Shown here one piece after another: positions 27,379 to 36,726 of a stretch of DNA of 64,000 bases. The notes beneath the pieces are model-generated. The model had not been told where the DNA came from and did no database searches. It saw only the letters and a list, made by a program, of their open reading frames with translations. The DNA is from Stenotrophomonas rhizophila (GTDB taxonomy: Bacteria > Pseudomonadota > Gammaproteobacteria > Xanthomonadales > Xanthomonadaceae): positions 989,501 through 1,053,500 of the forward strand of contig NZ_CP016294.1 in NCBI RefSeq assembly GCF_001704155.1. The letters are read 5' to 3'. The position numbers and the translations under genes are program-made. Positions within the stretch are counted from its first letter, which is position 1. Each line of letters opens with the position of its first letter.

Positions 27379-28335
27379 TCAGGCCCGCGCCTGCAGCGGC
27401 TGCGGCCGGTCAGGGGCGCCATCGGCGGGGTCCAGCATGAACAATGCCTCCGGCAGCCGCTTGAACTGCTCGGCCAGCTGTTCCAGGAACCCGGTCATGG
27501 CCGAGCTGCGCCGCCAGGCCATCGCAATGCGCCGGCTGGGGCGGTCTTCGCCTTCGAAGTCGAGCAGACGGATGTTGTCCGAGCGCGGCACCGGCGGCTT
27601 CACCGACAGCGTCGGCAGCAGGGTGATGCCGACGTCGGCCGCAACCATCTGGCGCAGCGTCTCCAGGCTGGTGGCGCGGAATTCGGATTTCTCGTTGGCG
27701 CCGAACAGCCGGCACACCGCCAGCGCCTGGTCGCGCAGGCAGTGCCCGTCTTCAAGCAGCAGCAGCTTCTGCGAAGACAGTTCCTGCACGTCCAGGTGCA
27801 GGCGTCGCGCCAGCGGGTGCTGGCCGGAGACGGCCAACAGGAACGGTTCCTCGAACAGGAACTCGGCGTGCAGCTGGTCGTCGTCCAGGGGCAGTGCCAA
27901 CAGCGCCGCGTCCAGCCGGCCGTCGCGCAGCCGGTGCAGCAGCTCGTCGCTTTTTTCTTCGACCAGCAGCAGTTCCAGCTGCGGGAAGCGTCCGCGGATG
28001 TTGGGGATGACGTGCGGCAGCAGGTAGGGGCCCAGCGTGGGGAAGATGCCCAGCCGGACCGTGCCCGCTTCCGGGTCGCGGCTGCGCCGCGCCGCTTCTT
28101 TCAATTGTTCGATTTCGCCCATGATCGAGCGCGCGCGGGCGGCCGCTTCCAGCCCGGCCGGGGTCAGCATCACCTTGCGCGGGGAACGTTCCACCAGCGG
28201 CAGGCCCAGCTCATCCTCGAGCTTGCGGATCTGGGTCGAGAGCGTGGGCTGGCTGACGAAGCAGGACGCCGCCGCGCGACCAAAGTGGCGATGGTCAGCC
28301 AACGCCACCAGATATTTCAGATCACGTAGGTTCAT
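27379..28335 (-). CDS. oxyR: Hydrogen-peroxide-responsive LysR regulator OxyR
   Basis: 318 residues. The LysR helix-turn-helix is at about residues 1-60 (LRDLKYLVALADHRHFGRAAASCFVSQPTLSTQI). The two redox cysteines lie nine residues apart in EDGHCLRDQALAVCRLF, as Cys199 and Cys208 do in E. coli. Oxidation forms a disulfide and turns the protein into an activator. Its likely targets ahpF and ahpC lie directly upstream on the same strand, where a candidate binding site is seen at 30831. Confidence 0.94.
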   Translation of the reverse strand: MNLRDLKYLVALADHRHFGRAAASCFVSQPTLSTQIRKLEDELGLPLVERSPRKVMLTPAGLEAAARARSIMGEIEQLKEAARRSRDPEAGTVRLGIFPTLGPYLLPHVIPNIRGRFPQLELLLVEEKSDELLHRLRDGRLDAALLALPLDDDQLHAEFLFEEPFLLAVSGQHPLARRLHLDVQELSSQKLLLLEDGHCLRDQALAVCRLFGANEKSEFRATSLETLRQMVAADVGITLLPTLSVKPPVPRSDNIRLLDFEGEDRPSRRIAMAWRRSSAMTGFLEQLAEQFKRLPEALFMLDPADGAPDRPQPLQARA

Positions 28336-28392
28336 TTCCTTGTACCTCTAGACGGTAATGGACCGGGCGATGGCGTGGTTTCCCCAGCAGGT

Positions 28393-28420
28393 AAAAAAGG
28401 TTCCCCGCAAGCGGGGAACC
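28393..28420 (-). terminator. Intrinsic terminator of ahpF
   Basis: On the minus strand the perfect stem GGTTCCCCGC / GCGGGGAACC with a TT loop is followed by six T residues. It lies 8 bp after the ahpF stop, before oxyR. Confidence 0.88.
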
Positions 28421-28427
28421 GGACGTT

Positions 28428-30020
28428 TCAGGCAGCTTCGGCGACGGCGCCGCTGCTCTTGGGAACGGTAGTTCGGATCAGGTGGTCAAAAGCGCTCAGC
28501 GCGGCCGTCGAACCGGCGCCCATGGCGATGATGATCTGCTTGTAGGGTACGGTTGTGCAATCTCCCGCGGCGAACACGCCCGGAACACTGGTCTGGCCGC
28601 GGTCGTCAATGACCACTTCGCCGCGCGGCGACAGCGCCACCGCGTCCTTCAGCCACTCCGTATTGGGCAGCAGCCCGATCTGCACGAAGATGCCTTCCAG
28701 CTCGATCCGGTGGGCGTCACCACCCACGCGGTCCTTGTAGACCAGGCCGTTCACCTTTTGACCATCGCCCAGCACTTCCTGGGTGAGCGCGCTGGTGATG
28801 ATGGTGACATTGCCCAGGCTGCGCAGCTTCTTCTGCAGGACTTCATCGGCACGCAGTTTGTCGTCGAACTCCAGAAGGGTCACATGCGTCACGATGCCGG
28901 CCAGGTCGATCGCCGCTTCCACCCCGGAATTGCCGCCGCCGATCACCGCCACGCGCTTGCCCTTGAACAACGGACCGTCGCAGTGCGGGCAGTAGGCCAC
29001 ACCCTTGTTGCGGTACTGGTCTTCGCCGGGCACGTTCATCTGGCGCCAGCGCGCACCGGTGGACAGGATCACCGAGCGCGACTTCAGCGATGCGCCGTTC
29101 TCCAGCTTGATCTCGACCAGGCCATCGTCGCCGGCCGGCACCAGGCCGCTGGCGCGCTGCAGGTTCATGATGTCCACGTCGTACTCGCGCACGTGCTGTT
29201 CCAGCGCCATGGCCAGCTTCGGGCCTTCGGTTTCCTTGACCGAGATGAAGTTCTCGATCGCCATGGTGTCCAGCACCTGGCCACCGAAACGCTCGGCTGC
29301 GACGCCGGTACGGATGCCCTTGCGGGCGGCGTAGATCGCCGCAGCGGCGCCGGCCGGGCCGCCGCCGATGACCAGCACGTCGTACGGCGCCTTCGCGGCG
29401 ATCTTCGCCGCATCGCGCTTGGCCGAACCGGTGTCCAGCTTGGCCACGATCTGCTCCAGGCTCATGCGGCCCTGGTCGAACACTTCACCGTTGAGGTACA
29501 CGGTGGGCACGGACATGATCTGGCGTGCTTCGACCTCGGCCGGGAACAGGCCACCGTCGATCGCCACGTGCTGGATGCGCGGGTTCAGCACCGCCGCCAG
29601 GTTGAGTGCCTGGACCACGTCCGGGCAGTTCTGGCAGGACAGCGAGAAGTAGGTCTCGAACCGGTACTCGCCTTCCAACCCCTGCACCTGCTCGATCACC
29701 TCGGCCGTTGCCTTGGAGGGGTGGCCGCCGACCTGCAGCAGCGCCAGCACCAGCGAGGTGAATTCGTGGCCCATCGGCAGGCCGGCGAAGGCCAGGTGGA
29801 TGTCCTGGCCCGGCGTGGTCAGCGCGAAGGAGGGGGTGCGCTCGGCGCCGTCGCGGCGCACGTCGAGGGTGATCTGGCTGGACAGGCTGACCAGGGTTTC
29901 CAGCAGCTCTAGCATCTCCTGCGACTTGGCGCCGTCGTCGGCGTGCGCGGTGATCTGGATCGGCCGGGTGACGCGTTCCAGGTAGGTCTTCAGCTGGGAC
30001 TGGAGGTTGGCATCCAACAT
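28428..30020 (-). CDS. ahpF: Alkyl hydroperoxide reductase subunit F
   Basis: 530 residues. The N-terminal double-thioredoxin domain carries LSCQNCPDV (about residue 130). The flavoprotein part has FAD and NAD(P)H motifs ([37 protein letters not shown]) and the redox pair YCPHCDGP. It passes electrons from NADH to AhpC. The ATG at 30020 has AAGGAG upstream; an in-frame start eight codons earlier lacks such a site. It follows ahpC after a 151-bp gap with a strong hairpin. Confidence 0.95.
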   Translation of the reverse strand: MLDANLQSQLKTYLERVTRPIQITAHADDGAKSQEMLELLETLVSLSSQITLDVRRDGAERTPSFALTTPGQDIHLAFAGLPMGHEFTSLVLALLQVGGHPSKATAEVIEQVQGLEGEYRFETYFSLSCQNCPDVVQALNLAAVLNPRIQHVAIDGGLFPAEVEARQIMSVPTVYLNGEVFDQGRMSLEQIVAKLDTGSAKRDAAKIAAKAPYDVLVIGGGPAGAAAAIYAARKGIRTGVAAERFGGQVLDTMAIENFISVKETEGPKLAMALEQHVREYDVDIMNLQRASGLVPAGDDGLVEIKLENGASLKSRSVILSTGARWRQMNVPGEDQYRNKGVAYCPHCDGPLFKGKRVAVIGGGNSGVEAAIDLAGIVTHVTLLEFDDKLRADEVLQKKLRSLGNVTIITSALTQEVLGDGQKVNGLVYKDRVGGDAHRIELEGIFVQIGLLPNTEWLKDAVALSPRGEVVIDDRGQTSVPGVFAAGDCTTVPYKQIIIAMGAGSTAALSAFDHLIRTTVPKSSGAVAEAA

Positions 30021-30127
30021 CGAAAAACTCCTTGATTCAGGCAAAGGAACGGCGTCGACGTACCACTACGGTACATCTGGGCGGCGTAGGGGCGAACCGA
30101 AGCGGGCGCGGGCGCACCGGCTTGGAT

Positions 30128-30163
30128 TCACCCCCACTCCCGTCGCAACGGGAATGGGGATGA
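30128..30163. other. Stable hairpin in the ahpC-ahpF gap
   Basis: TCACCCCCACTCCCGT pairs with ACGGGAATGGGGATGA around a CGCA loop with two or three mismatches. No T-run follows on the minus strand. It may protect ahpC mRNA from exonucleases or lower ahpF relative to ahpC, as intercistronic hairpins often do in this operon. Confidence 0.5.
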
Positions 30164-30171
30164 GGCGTTGC

Positions 30172-30735
30172 TTAGATCTTGCCGACCAGGTCGAGCGACG
30201 GGGTCAGGGTCTTCTCGCCTTCCTTCCACTTGGCCGGGCACACCTGGTTCGGGTTGGCGGCGGTGAACTGGGCAGCCTTCAGCTTGCGCAGGGTCTCGGA
30301 GACGTCACGGGCGATCTCGTTGGAGTGGATCTCCAGGGTCTTGATCACGCCTTCCGGGTTGATGATGAACGTGCCGCGCAGGGCCAGGCCTTCTTCGGCA
30401 ATGTGCACGCCGAAGGCGTTGGTCAGCTGGTGGGTCGGGTCGCCGACCAGCGGGAACTGGGCCTTGCCGACGGCCGGCGAGGTTTCGTGCCACACCTTGT
30501 GCGAGAAGTGGGTGTCGGTGGTGACGATGTACACCTCGGCACCGGCCTTCTGGAACTCGGCGTAATGATCGGCGGCGTCTTCAATCTCGGTCGGGCAGTT
30601 GAAGGTAAAGGCGGCCGGCATGAAGATCAGGACCGACCACTGGCCCTTCAGGGTGCTGTCCGACACCTTGATGAATTCGCCATTCTGATAGGCGTTGGCT
30701 TCGAACGGCTTGATCTGGGTGTTGATGAGCGACAT
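30172..30735 (-). CDS. ahpC: Alkyl hydroperoxide reductase subunit C (peroxiredoxin)
   Basis: 187 residues. The peroxidatic cysteine is Cys47 in AAFTFNCPTE and the resolving cysteine lies near residue 165 in NQVCPAKW, as in typical 2-Cys AhpC. It reduces hydrogen peroxide and organic peroxides with electrons from AhpF. It is the first gene of ahpC-ahpF. The 342-bp upstream gap to prmC holds a candidate OxyR site. Confidence 0.97.
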   Translation of the reverse strand: MSLINTQIKPFEANAYQNGEFIKVSDSTLKGQWSVLIFMPAAFTFNCPTEIEDAADHYAEFQKAGAEVYIVTTDTHFSHKVWHETSPAVGKAQFPLVGDPTHQLTNAFGVHIAEEGLALRGTFIINPEGVIKTLEIHSNEIARDVSETLRKLKAAQFTAANPNQVCPAKWKEGEKTLTPSLDLVGKI

Positions 30736-30812
30736 CGATATTCCTCGTGGTGAAGGGGGATGGGTGAAGCAGCCAACACAGCGTACCGGCTGGGTTTCGA
30801 TAAGGAAAATGC

Positions 30813-30845
30813 ATTGATTTCATCAATACGATAGATACAGTCTAT
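30813..30845. promoter_or_regulatory. Candidate OxyR-binding region upstream of ahpC
   Basis: ATAG-N7-CTAT at 30831-30845 matches the spacing of the OxyR half-site dyad. A second dyad, ATTG-N7-CAAT, lies at 30813-30827; the dyad centres are 18 bp apart, not the canonical 22. It is 78-110 bp upstream of the ahpC start, in a local A+T-rich stretch. The rest of the gap 30846-31077 shows nothing I can name. Confidence 0.6.
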
Positions 30846-31077
30846 CGAAACGTCCTGATTCCCGAGTGAACGCGGGCCGCCTTTCATTCGTAGCCCATTG
30901 TGTGGAAAGGATTTTCATCATTGCCTCGCGCCGCGCAGTGATAGCCGCAGGTTATCCGCCCGTCGCGGAGCCTGAACCGCCTTTCAGCGTCGCGAGGTGG
31001 CTGCGGCAACCGGTCGCGGGGGCCGGCCCGTGCCGCCATTGGCCTACACTGCGCCCCCACCGTCGCCCAGGCCCGCC

Positions 31078-31935
31078 ATGAACGCCGCCCCGCAGGAGAT
31101 CCGCCAACTGCTTGCCGCCGCCGCCCGCGTGCTGCCCGGGGTGGAAGGCCGGCACGAAGCCGAACTGCTGCTGCTGCATGTGTTGGGGCGCGAGCGCGGC
31201 TGGCTGTTCGCCCATGCCACCGACCTGCTCGACCCGGCCACGGCAGAGGCATTCGCGACGCTGCTGCAGCGTCGCATCGCCGGTGAGCCGGTGGCCTACC
31301 TGCTGGGCCGGCGCGGCTTCTGGACCCTGGACCTGGCGGTCAGCCCGGCCACGTTGATTCCGCGCCCGGAAACCGAACGGCTGGTCGAACTGGCCCTGGA
31401 GCGGCTGCCGGAGGGCGTACCGCTGCGGATCGCCGACCTGGGCACCGGCAGCGGTGCCATTGCGCTGGCCTTGGCCAGTGAACGCCCGCTGGCGCAGATC
31501 GTGGCAACCGACATGAGTGCCGATGCCCTCGCTGTCGCTGCCGGCAATGCCCGCCAGCATGGGCTGGCCAACGTCGCGTTCCGGCAGGGATCCTGGCATG
31601 CACCCTTGGCCGGCGAGCGCTTCGACCTGATCGCCAGCAACCCGCCGTACATCGCCAGCGACGATCCGCACCTGGCCCAGGGCGACCTGCGCTTCGAACC
31701 AGCCACCGCACTGGCGTCTGGCCACGACGGGCTGGACGACATCCGCCTGATCATCGCCGGCGCGCCCGCGCACCTGCAGCCGGGCGGTTGGCTGCTGATG
31801 GAACATGGGTGGGACCAGGGCGAAGCGATCCGCGCGCTGCTGGAGGGCGCCGGATTCGTCGAGGTGGAAACCGCGCTTGACCTGGAGCAGCGCGACCGGG
31901 TGAGCCTGGGACGGTGGCCCACCACCCAGCGGTAG
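31078..31935 (+). CDS. prmC: Peptide chain release factor N5-glutamine methyltransferase
   Basis: 285 residues. The catalytic NPPY motif is in [13 protein letters not shown], the SAM-binding motif is [16 protein letters not shown], and the N-terminal helical release-factor-binding domain contains [17 protein letters not shown]. It methylates the glutamine of the GGQ loop in RF1 and RF2; RF1 (prfA) is encoded at 56723, far from this gene, whereas in many genomes they are adjacent. The ATG at 31078 was chosen because the upstream extension is low-complexity. Confidence 0.94.
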   Translation: MNAAPQEIRQLLAAAARVLPGVEGRHEAELLLLHVLGRERGWLFAHATDLLDPATAEAFATLLQRRIAGEPVAYLLGRRGFWTLDLAVSPATLIPRPETERLVELALERLPEGVPLRIADLGTGSGAIALALASERPLAQIVATDMSADALAVAAGNARQHGLANVAFRQGSWHAPLAGERFDLIASNPPYIASDDPHLAQGDLRFEPATALASGHDGLDDIRLIIAGAPAHLQPGGWLLMEHGWDQGEAIRALLEGAGFVEVETALDLEQRDRVSLGRWPTTQR

Positions 31936-31969
31936 AATGAGCGACCGTGATTCCACTGGAGCTCCACCC

Positions 31970-32914
31970 ATGCGCACGCTGTACCCGGCCATCACCCCCT
32001 ACGACGTTGGCAGCCTGAAGGTCGACGACCGCCACACGCTGTATTTCGAACAGTGCGGCAATCCGCAGGGCAAGCCGGTGGTGATGCTGCACGGCGGCCC
32101 CGGTGGCGGCTGCAGCGACAAGATGCGCCAGTTCCACGACCCGGCCAAGTACCGCATCATCCTGTTCGACCAGCGCGGTGCTGGCCGTTCCACCCCACAC
32201 GCCGACCTGGTGGACAACACCACCTGGGACCTGGTGGCCGATATCGAGAAGCTGCGCGAGCACCTGAAGGTAGAACGCTGGCAGGTCTTCGGCGGCAGCT
32301 GGGGTTCGACCCTGGCGCTGGCCTATGCCCAGACCCACCCGCAGCAGGTCACCGAGCTGGTGCTGCGTGGCATCTTCATGCTGCGCCGCTGGGAACTGGA
32401 ATGGTTCTACCAGGAAGGCGCCAACCGCCTGTTCCCCGATGCGTGGGAACACTACCTGGCGCCGATCCCGGCGGTGGAACGCCACGACCTTATTTCCGCC
32501 TTCCACCGCCGTCTCACCAGCGACGATGAAGCCACCCGCCTGGCCGCGGCCAAGGCGTGGAGCGTGTGGGAAGGGGCGACCAGCTTCCTGCACGTGGATG
32601 CCGACTTCGTGAACAGCCATGAAGATCCGCGCTTCGCGCTGGCATTCGCGCGCATCGAGAACCACTACTTCGTCAACGGCGGCTTCTTCGAGGTCGAAGA
32701 ACAGCTGCTGCGCGACGCGCACCGCATCGCCGACATCCCGGGCGTGATCGTGCACGGCCGTTACGACGTGGTCTGCCCGCTGCAGAATGCGTGGGAGCTG
32801 CACAAGGCCTGGCCGAAATCCACGCTCGAGATCAGCCCGGCATCGGGTCATTCCGCGTTCGAGGCAGAGACCATCGATGCGCTGGTGCGCGCCACGGATG
32901 GCTTTGCCGCCTGA
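31970..32914 (+). CDS. pip: Proline iminopeptidase (alpha/beta hydrolase)
   Basis: 314 residues, normal for the family. The oxyanion motif HGGPGGGCSD, DQRGAGRS, the nucleophile elbow GGSWGSTLAL and the late catalytic His (SGHSAFE) are present, with Asp in GRYDVVCP. It removes N-terminal proline from peptides in the cytosol. The ATG at 31970 with TGGAG upstream gives the usual RTLYPAITPY start. It follows prmC by 34 bp and faces the LysR gene across a SMAG hairpin. Confidence 0.94.
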   Translation: MRTLYPAITPYDVGSLKVDDRHTLYFEQCGNPQGKPVVMLHGGPGGGCSDKMRQFHDPAKYRIILFDQRGAGRSTPHADLVDNTTWDLVADIEKLREHLKVERWQVFGGSWGSTLALAYAQTHPQQVTELVLRGIFMLRRWELEWFYQEGANRLFPDAWEHYLAPIPAVERHDLISAFHRRLTSDDEATRLAAAKAWSVWEGATSFLHVDADFVNSHEDPRFALAFARIENHYFVNGGFFEVEEQLLRDAHRIADIPGVIVHGRYDVVCPLQNAWELHKAWPKSTLEISPASGHSAFEAETIDALVRATDGFAA

Positions 32915-32947
32915 TCCACGTACCCAGCCACCTGCCAGGGCGGAAGG

Positions 32948-32975
32948 GTAGGCCACGACCGTGGGTCGTGGCCGG
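32948..32975 (+). repeat. SMAG-type REP hairpin between convergent genes
   Basis: GTAG is followed by the perfect 9-bp stem GCCACGACC / GGTCGTGGC with a GTG loop. It sits between the pip stop (32914) and the LysR gene end (32979), where it may end transcription from both sides. Confidence 0.8.
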
Positions 32976-32978
32976 CGG

Positions 32979-33863
32979 TCACCAGGTGCCGGCGGACAAC
33001 GCGTCGGCCAGCACCTTCAATTTCGGCGAGGCCTGCCGCGACGTCGGATAGACCAGCGACAACGCCCGCGTGCGGCCTTCGAAGGGTTCCAGCACGCGCA
33101 CCAGGCGGCCGTCCGCCAACGCATCGGCTACTGCGAAATCCATGACCTGTACGATGCCGACTCCGGCCAGCGCGCCTTCCACCAGTGGATCGCCGCTGTC
33201 GAACACCATCCGCGCCGGCGCGGTGACGTCGCGCAGCCCATCGCCGTCGCGGAACTGCCAGTCCACCAGCCGTCCACTGCGCAGGTTGCGCACCGCCAGA
33301 CAGGTGTGGTCCTGCAGCGCGTCGACGCTTTCCGGCGCGCCATGCCGGGCGATGTAGCCGGGCGAGGCCACGGTTACCCAACGCAGCGGCCGCAGCGGCC
33401 GCGCCACCATGCGCACGTCGCTGATCGGGCCGGTGCGCAGAGCGGCGTCGAAGCCTTCTTCGACCAGGTCCACCAGGCGGTCGTTGAGCACCAGCTCGAA
33501 CTGCAGCTGCGGGTAGCGGGCCATCAGCTGCCCGGTCAACGGCACCAGCACCTTGCGCCCGAACATCGAGGGTGCGGTCAGCTTGAGCACACCCGAGGGC
33601 GTGCAGGGGCGGTCGCCCAGCCGGCGTTCGGCATCCTCCAGCCCGCACAACAGGGGCGTGCAGTGCTCCACGAACTGGCGTCCATCCGGGGTCAGGCTGA
33701 CCGCGCGGGTGGTGCGCTGGAGCAGGCGCACGCCCAGTTCGCTTTCCAGCCGGCCGATCGCGCGCGACAACCCCGACTGGCTGATGCCCAGCTGCCCGGC
33801 GGCCGCGGTGAAACTGCGGGCTTCGGCCACCTGCACCAGCATGCGCACGGCATTGAGATCCAT
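32979..33863 (-). CDS. LysR-family transcriptional regulator
   Basis: 294 residues. The winged helix-turn-helix is at about 1-60 (ARSFTAAAGQLGISQSGLSRAIGRLE), and the LysR substrate domain is at about 90-290. It is divergent from the MFS exporter gene with a 107-bp gap that contains ATGC-N6-GCAT near 33880, so it likely regulates that exporter. The inducer is unknown. Confidence 0.88.
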   Translation of the reverse strand: MDLNAVRMLVQVAEARSFTAAAGQLGISQSGLSRAIGRLESELGVRLLQRTTRAVSLTPDGRQFVEHCTPLLCGLEDAERRLGDRPCTPSGVLKLTAPSMFGRKVLVPLTGQLMARYPQLQFELVLNDRLVDLVEEGFDAALRTGPISDVRMVARPLRPLRWVTVASPGYIARHGAPESVDALQDHTCLAVRNLRSGRLVDWQFRDGDGLRDVTAPARMVFDSGDPLVEGALAGVGIVQVMDFAVADALADGRLVRVLEPFEGRTRALSLVYPTSRQASPKLKVLADALSAGTW

Positions 33864-33970
33864 GGCGACGTCCGATTAATGCGAAAATGCATGACAGAAA
33901 TCGAAGTATCCGGGTTTATTTGTTCGACGTCATCAATGAGACTGCCCGCCTCCCCCTCGTACCCACCGGC

Positions 33971-35401
33971 ATGACCCACTCCGCCCCTGCTTTCCCGCCC
34001 CGCCTGGCGTTGACCCTGCTGGCGATGGCCCAGCTGATCATCGCGCTGGACGCCACCATCATTTTCGTGGCCCTGCATGAGATGGGCGTGCAGCTGGGCA
34101 TCAACGCCCAGCAGCTGCAGTGGATCGTCAGCGCCTACACCGTGGCCTTCGGCGGCTGCCTGCTGCTGGGCGGTCGCGCCGCCGACCTGATCGGTCGGCG
34201 CCGGGTCTATCGCAGCGGCATGGCGCTGTTCGCCCTGGCCTCGCTGGTGGGTGGGCTCAGCAGCAGCGGCGGGGTGTTGATCGCCGCACGCGCCGTGCAG
34301 GGCATCGGCGCAGCGCTGCTGTTTCCGGCCACGTTGTCGTTGATCAGCACGCTCTACGCCGAAGGGGCAGCGCGCAACCGGGCGCTGGCGATCTGGTCGA
34401 TGGCCAGCGCCGGCGGCCTGGCGCTGGGTACGCTGCTCGGTGGCGTGCTCACCCAGAGCTTCGGCTGGTCGTCGGTGCTGCTGGTGATCGTGCCCGTCGC
34501 CAGTGCCTGCGCGCTGCTGGCAGGCTGGTGGCTGCCGCGCGACGCGGCGGTGCTGCGCGGCCGCTCGTTCGACCTGGCCGGCTGCCTGACCGTCACCTTG
34601 GGCGGCAGCCTGCTGGTGACCACGCTGGTGCAGGCGCCGGAGTGGGGCTGGGCCGCGCCGCGCACGCTGGGCTGCCTGTTGGCCTCCGCGGCGCTGCTGG
34701 CCGCCTTCGTGGTGATCGAACAGCGCAGCCGCGACCCGTTGATGCAGTTTTCGCTGCTGCGCCTGCGCAGCCTGCGCGCCGCCATGCTGTTGACGATGGT
34801 GTTCATGAGCAGCTTCGGCGTGCAGTACTACTTCCTGGCGCTGTACTTCCAGGATGGCTACGGCTGGAGCGCGCTGCAGGCCGGCCTGGCGTTCCTGCCA
34901 CCCACGCTGGTGTGCACGTTCGGCATCCGCATCAGCGAACGGATGCTGCGCCGGCGTTCGCCGCGCCAGGTGCTGGCGCTGGGCATGGCCGCCGGCGCGA
35001 TCGGCATCGGCGCGGTGGCGGTGGCGCTGCCCTATGGCGCCACTTACTGGGCGCTGCTGCCGGGCATCGTGGTGCTGAGCATCGGCCAGGGCATGACCTG
35101 GACAGCGATGTGGATCGTGGCCGGGCAGGGCGTGCCGGCCGCGCAGCAGGGCGTGGCCTCGGGCATGGCCGCCACCGCGCAGCAGATCGGGGGCGCACTG
35201 GGCCTGGCGCTGCTGGTGATGCTGGCCAATGCGAACCGCAGCACCAGCGCGGTGGGAACCAGCCCCGAAGCACTGCAGGGGCTGGTCCATGCGCAGTACG
35301 GCGCGGCGCTGTTCGCATTGCTGGGCGTGGCCGTAGCGCTGTGGCTGCGCCCGGAGAAAACCGGCGCCGCCGTGCCGGTTACGGAGTTGGCCGCGCGGTA
35401 A
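33971..35401 (+). CDS. MFS drug-efflux transporter, DHA2 (14-helix) type
   Basis: 476 residues with about 14 membrane helices. Family motifs include LDATIIFVAL in helix 1, GGRAADLIGRRRVYRSG (loop 2-3 motif A) and the QGIGAALLFPATLSLI motif C region. Such proteins export lipophilic drugs, dyes or antibiotics in exchange for protons. The start at 33971 places helix 1 at the normal distance. Its 3' end overlaps the convergent amidohydrolase gene by 23 bp. Confidence 0.88.
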   Translation: MTHSAPAFPPRLALTLLAMAQLIIALDATIIFVALHEMGVQLGINAQQLQWIVSAYTVAFGGCLLLGGRAADLIGRRRVYRSGMALFALASLVGGLSSSGGVLIAARAVQGIGAALLFPATLSLISTLYAEGAARNRALAIWSMASAGGLALGTLLGGVLTQSFGWSSVLLVIVPVASACALLAGWWLPRDAAVLRGRSFDLAGCLTVTLGGSLLVTTLVQAPEWGWAAPRTLGCLLASAALLAAFVVIEQRSRDPLMQFSLLRLRSLRAAMLLTMVFMSSFGVQYYFLALYFQDGYGWSALQAGLAFLPPTLVCTFGIRISERMLRRRSPRQVLALGMAAGAIGIGAVAVALPYGATYWALLPGIVVLSIGQGMTWTAMWIVAGQGVPAAQQGVASGMAATAQQIGGALGLALLVMLANANRSTSAVGTSPEALQGLVHAQYGAALFALLGVAVALWLRPEKTGAAVPVTELAAR

Positions 35402-36194
35402 CGTCCAGCGCGGTGAAAACCCGCGCCAGGCGTTCGGCCCACGCGCGCTGACCGGCGGCATCGGCGATCAGGTCCTGGCGGATTTCCAGCTCAACGTGCA
35501 GCAGCCCGCGGCCTTCGCCATGCACCGGCACCGCGTAATCGCTGGTGCTGCTGACCGAGTACGGTTCGTTGTCGCCCACCACCAGGTCGCCTTCGTCGCG
35601 CAGTGCCTGCAGCAGCGCATGCGCCAGGCGCGTGTCCTGGTGGTACAGCACCCCGGCATGCCATGGCCGGTCCGCACCGTTCATGCGCGGGGTGAAGCTG
35701 TGCATCATCACCAGCAGCGTCGGGCGCTGCTGCCCGGCGCGTGCATCCAGCTCGGCGGCAATGCGCGCATGGTAGGGCGCGTGGATCGCATCGATGCGCT
35801 GCTGGCGCTGCGCGGCCGACAGCCCGGCGTTGCCCGGCACAACGGTATGGTCGCTGACCTCGGGAATCAGCGTCGGCGACGCCAACGGACGGTTGCAGTC
35901 GATCACCAGCCGCGAATAGGTCTGGGTGATCGCCCACGCGTCGAGCAACCGCGCCAGTTCGCGGGTGACCCCGGCAATGCCGATGTCCAAGCCGATATGG
36001 CGGTCGCGCTCGACCTGCGGCAGCCCCAGGTTCGCCAGCACCCCCGGCACCTGCTGGCCGGCGTGGTCGGCGATCAGCACATACGCCGAACGCCCGGCCG
36101 GATGCAGCACGGTGAACGGTGCCGGATCCTCCGCGCCAAGCAGGGGCGCGGCCGCCAGCGGAAGCGCGCGGGAGTCAGCCACGTGCGGTCCCAT
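35379..36194 (-). CDS. N-formylglutamate amidohydrolase family protein
   Basis: 271 residues. The FGase fold is suggested by YVLIADHAGQQVP, RLVIDCNRP, LLVMMHSFTPRMNG and the late HVELEIRQDLIAD. Family members hydrolyse N-formyl-L-glutamate from histidine breakdown or similar substrates; no hut genes are nearby, so the substrate is open. The ATG at 36194 overlaps the NUDIX gene by 20 bp; a GTG at 36182 is an alternative. Last gene of the nitroreductase-nuclease-NUDIX operon. Confidence 0.82.
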   Translation of the reverse strand: MGPHVADSRALPLAAAPLLGAEDPAPFTVLHPAGRSAYVLIADHAGQQVPGVLANLGLPQVERDRHIGLDIGIAGVTRELARLLDAWAITQTYSRLVIDCNRPLASPTLIPEVSDHTVVPGNAGLSAAQRQQRIDAIHAPYHARIAAELDARAGQQRPTLLVMMHSFTPRMNGADRPWHAGVLYHQDTRLAHALLQALRDEGDLVVGDNEPYSVSSTSDYAVPVHGEGRGLLHVELEIRQDLIADAAGQRAWAERLARVFTALDVTARPTP

Positions 36195-36726
36195 CCAGGT
36201 GGTGCTCGATCATCCACAGCCCAGCCCACAACTTCGCGTCCAGCTGGTAGCCCTGGCCCATTTTCTCCACCAGCCAGGCCGCCGCGCGGGCGCGCGGCAC
36301 CTCATGCACGGTGATGTCCTCGCTGGCATCGCCGCCGCCTTCGCCGACCCTGCGCAGGCCGGTGGCGCGCACGAAGGCGATTTTCTCGCTGCTGGCACCG
36401 GAGGAGGTCGGGCCGATCATCAACACTTCGGCATGCTCGGCGGTCCAGCCGGTTTCTTCTTCCAGCTCGCGCACGGCCGAGTCTTCAATCGATTCTCCCG
36501 CGTCGATATCGCCCACCAGGCCGGCCGGCATCTCGATCGTGTTGGCCTGCAGCGGTACGCGGAACTGCTCGACGAACAGCACGTTGTCGTCGGGGGTGAC
36601 GGCGATGATGATCGCGGCCAGTCCGCCGGCGTGGGTGCGTTCGCTGTACTCCCACGAGCCGCGCACGACCATGCGCTGGTACTTGCCTTCGTAGACGACC
36701 TTCGGGGCTTGCGTGTTGGGGTTCAT
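36175..36726 (-). CDS. NUDIX hydrolase (ADP-ribose pyrophosphatase-like)
   Basis: 183 residues. The NUDIX box is complete: GDIDAGESIEDSAVRELEEETGW has the G-x5-E-x7-RE-x-x-EE-x-G pattern. The upstream ITV-like strands and PAGLVGDID resemble ADP-sugar pyrophosphatases. It probably splits ADP-ribose or another nucleoside diphosphate derivative. It overlaps the nuclease gene by ATGA. Confidence 0.88.
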   Translation of the reverse strand: MNPNTQAPKVVYEGKYQRMVVRGSWEYSERTHAGGLAAIIIAVTPDDNVLFVEQFRVPLQANTIEMPAGLVGDIDAGESIEDSAVRELEEETGWTAEHAEVLMIGPTSSGASSEKIAFVRATGLRRVGEGGGDASEDITVHEVPRARAAAWLVEKMGQGYQLDAKLWAGLWMIEHHLDGTARG

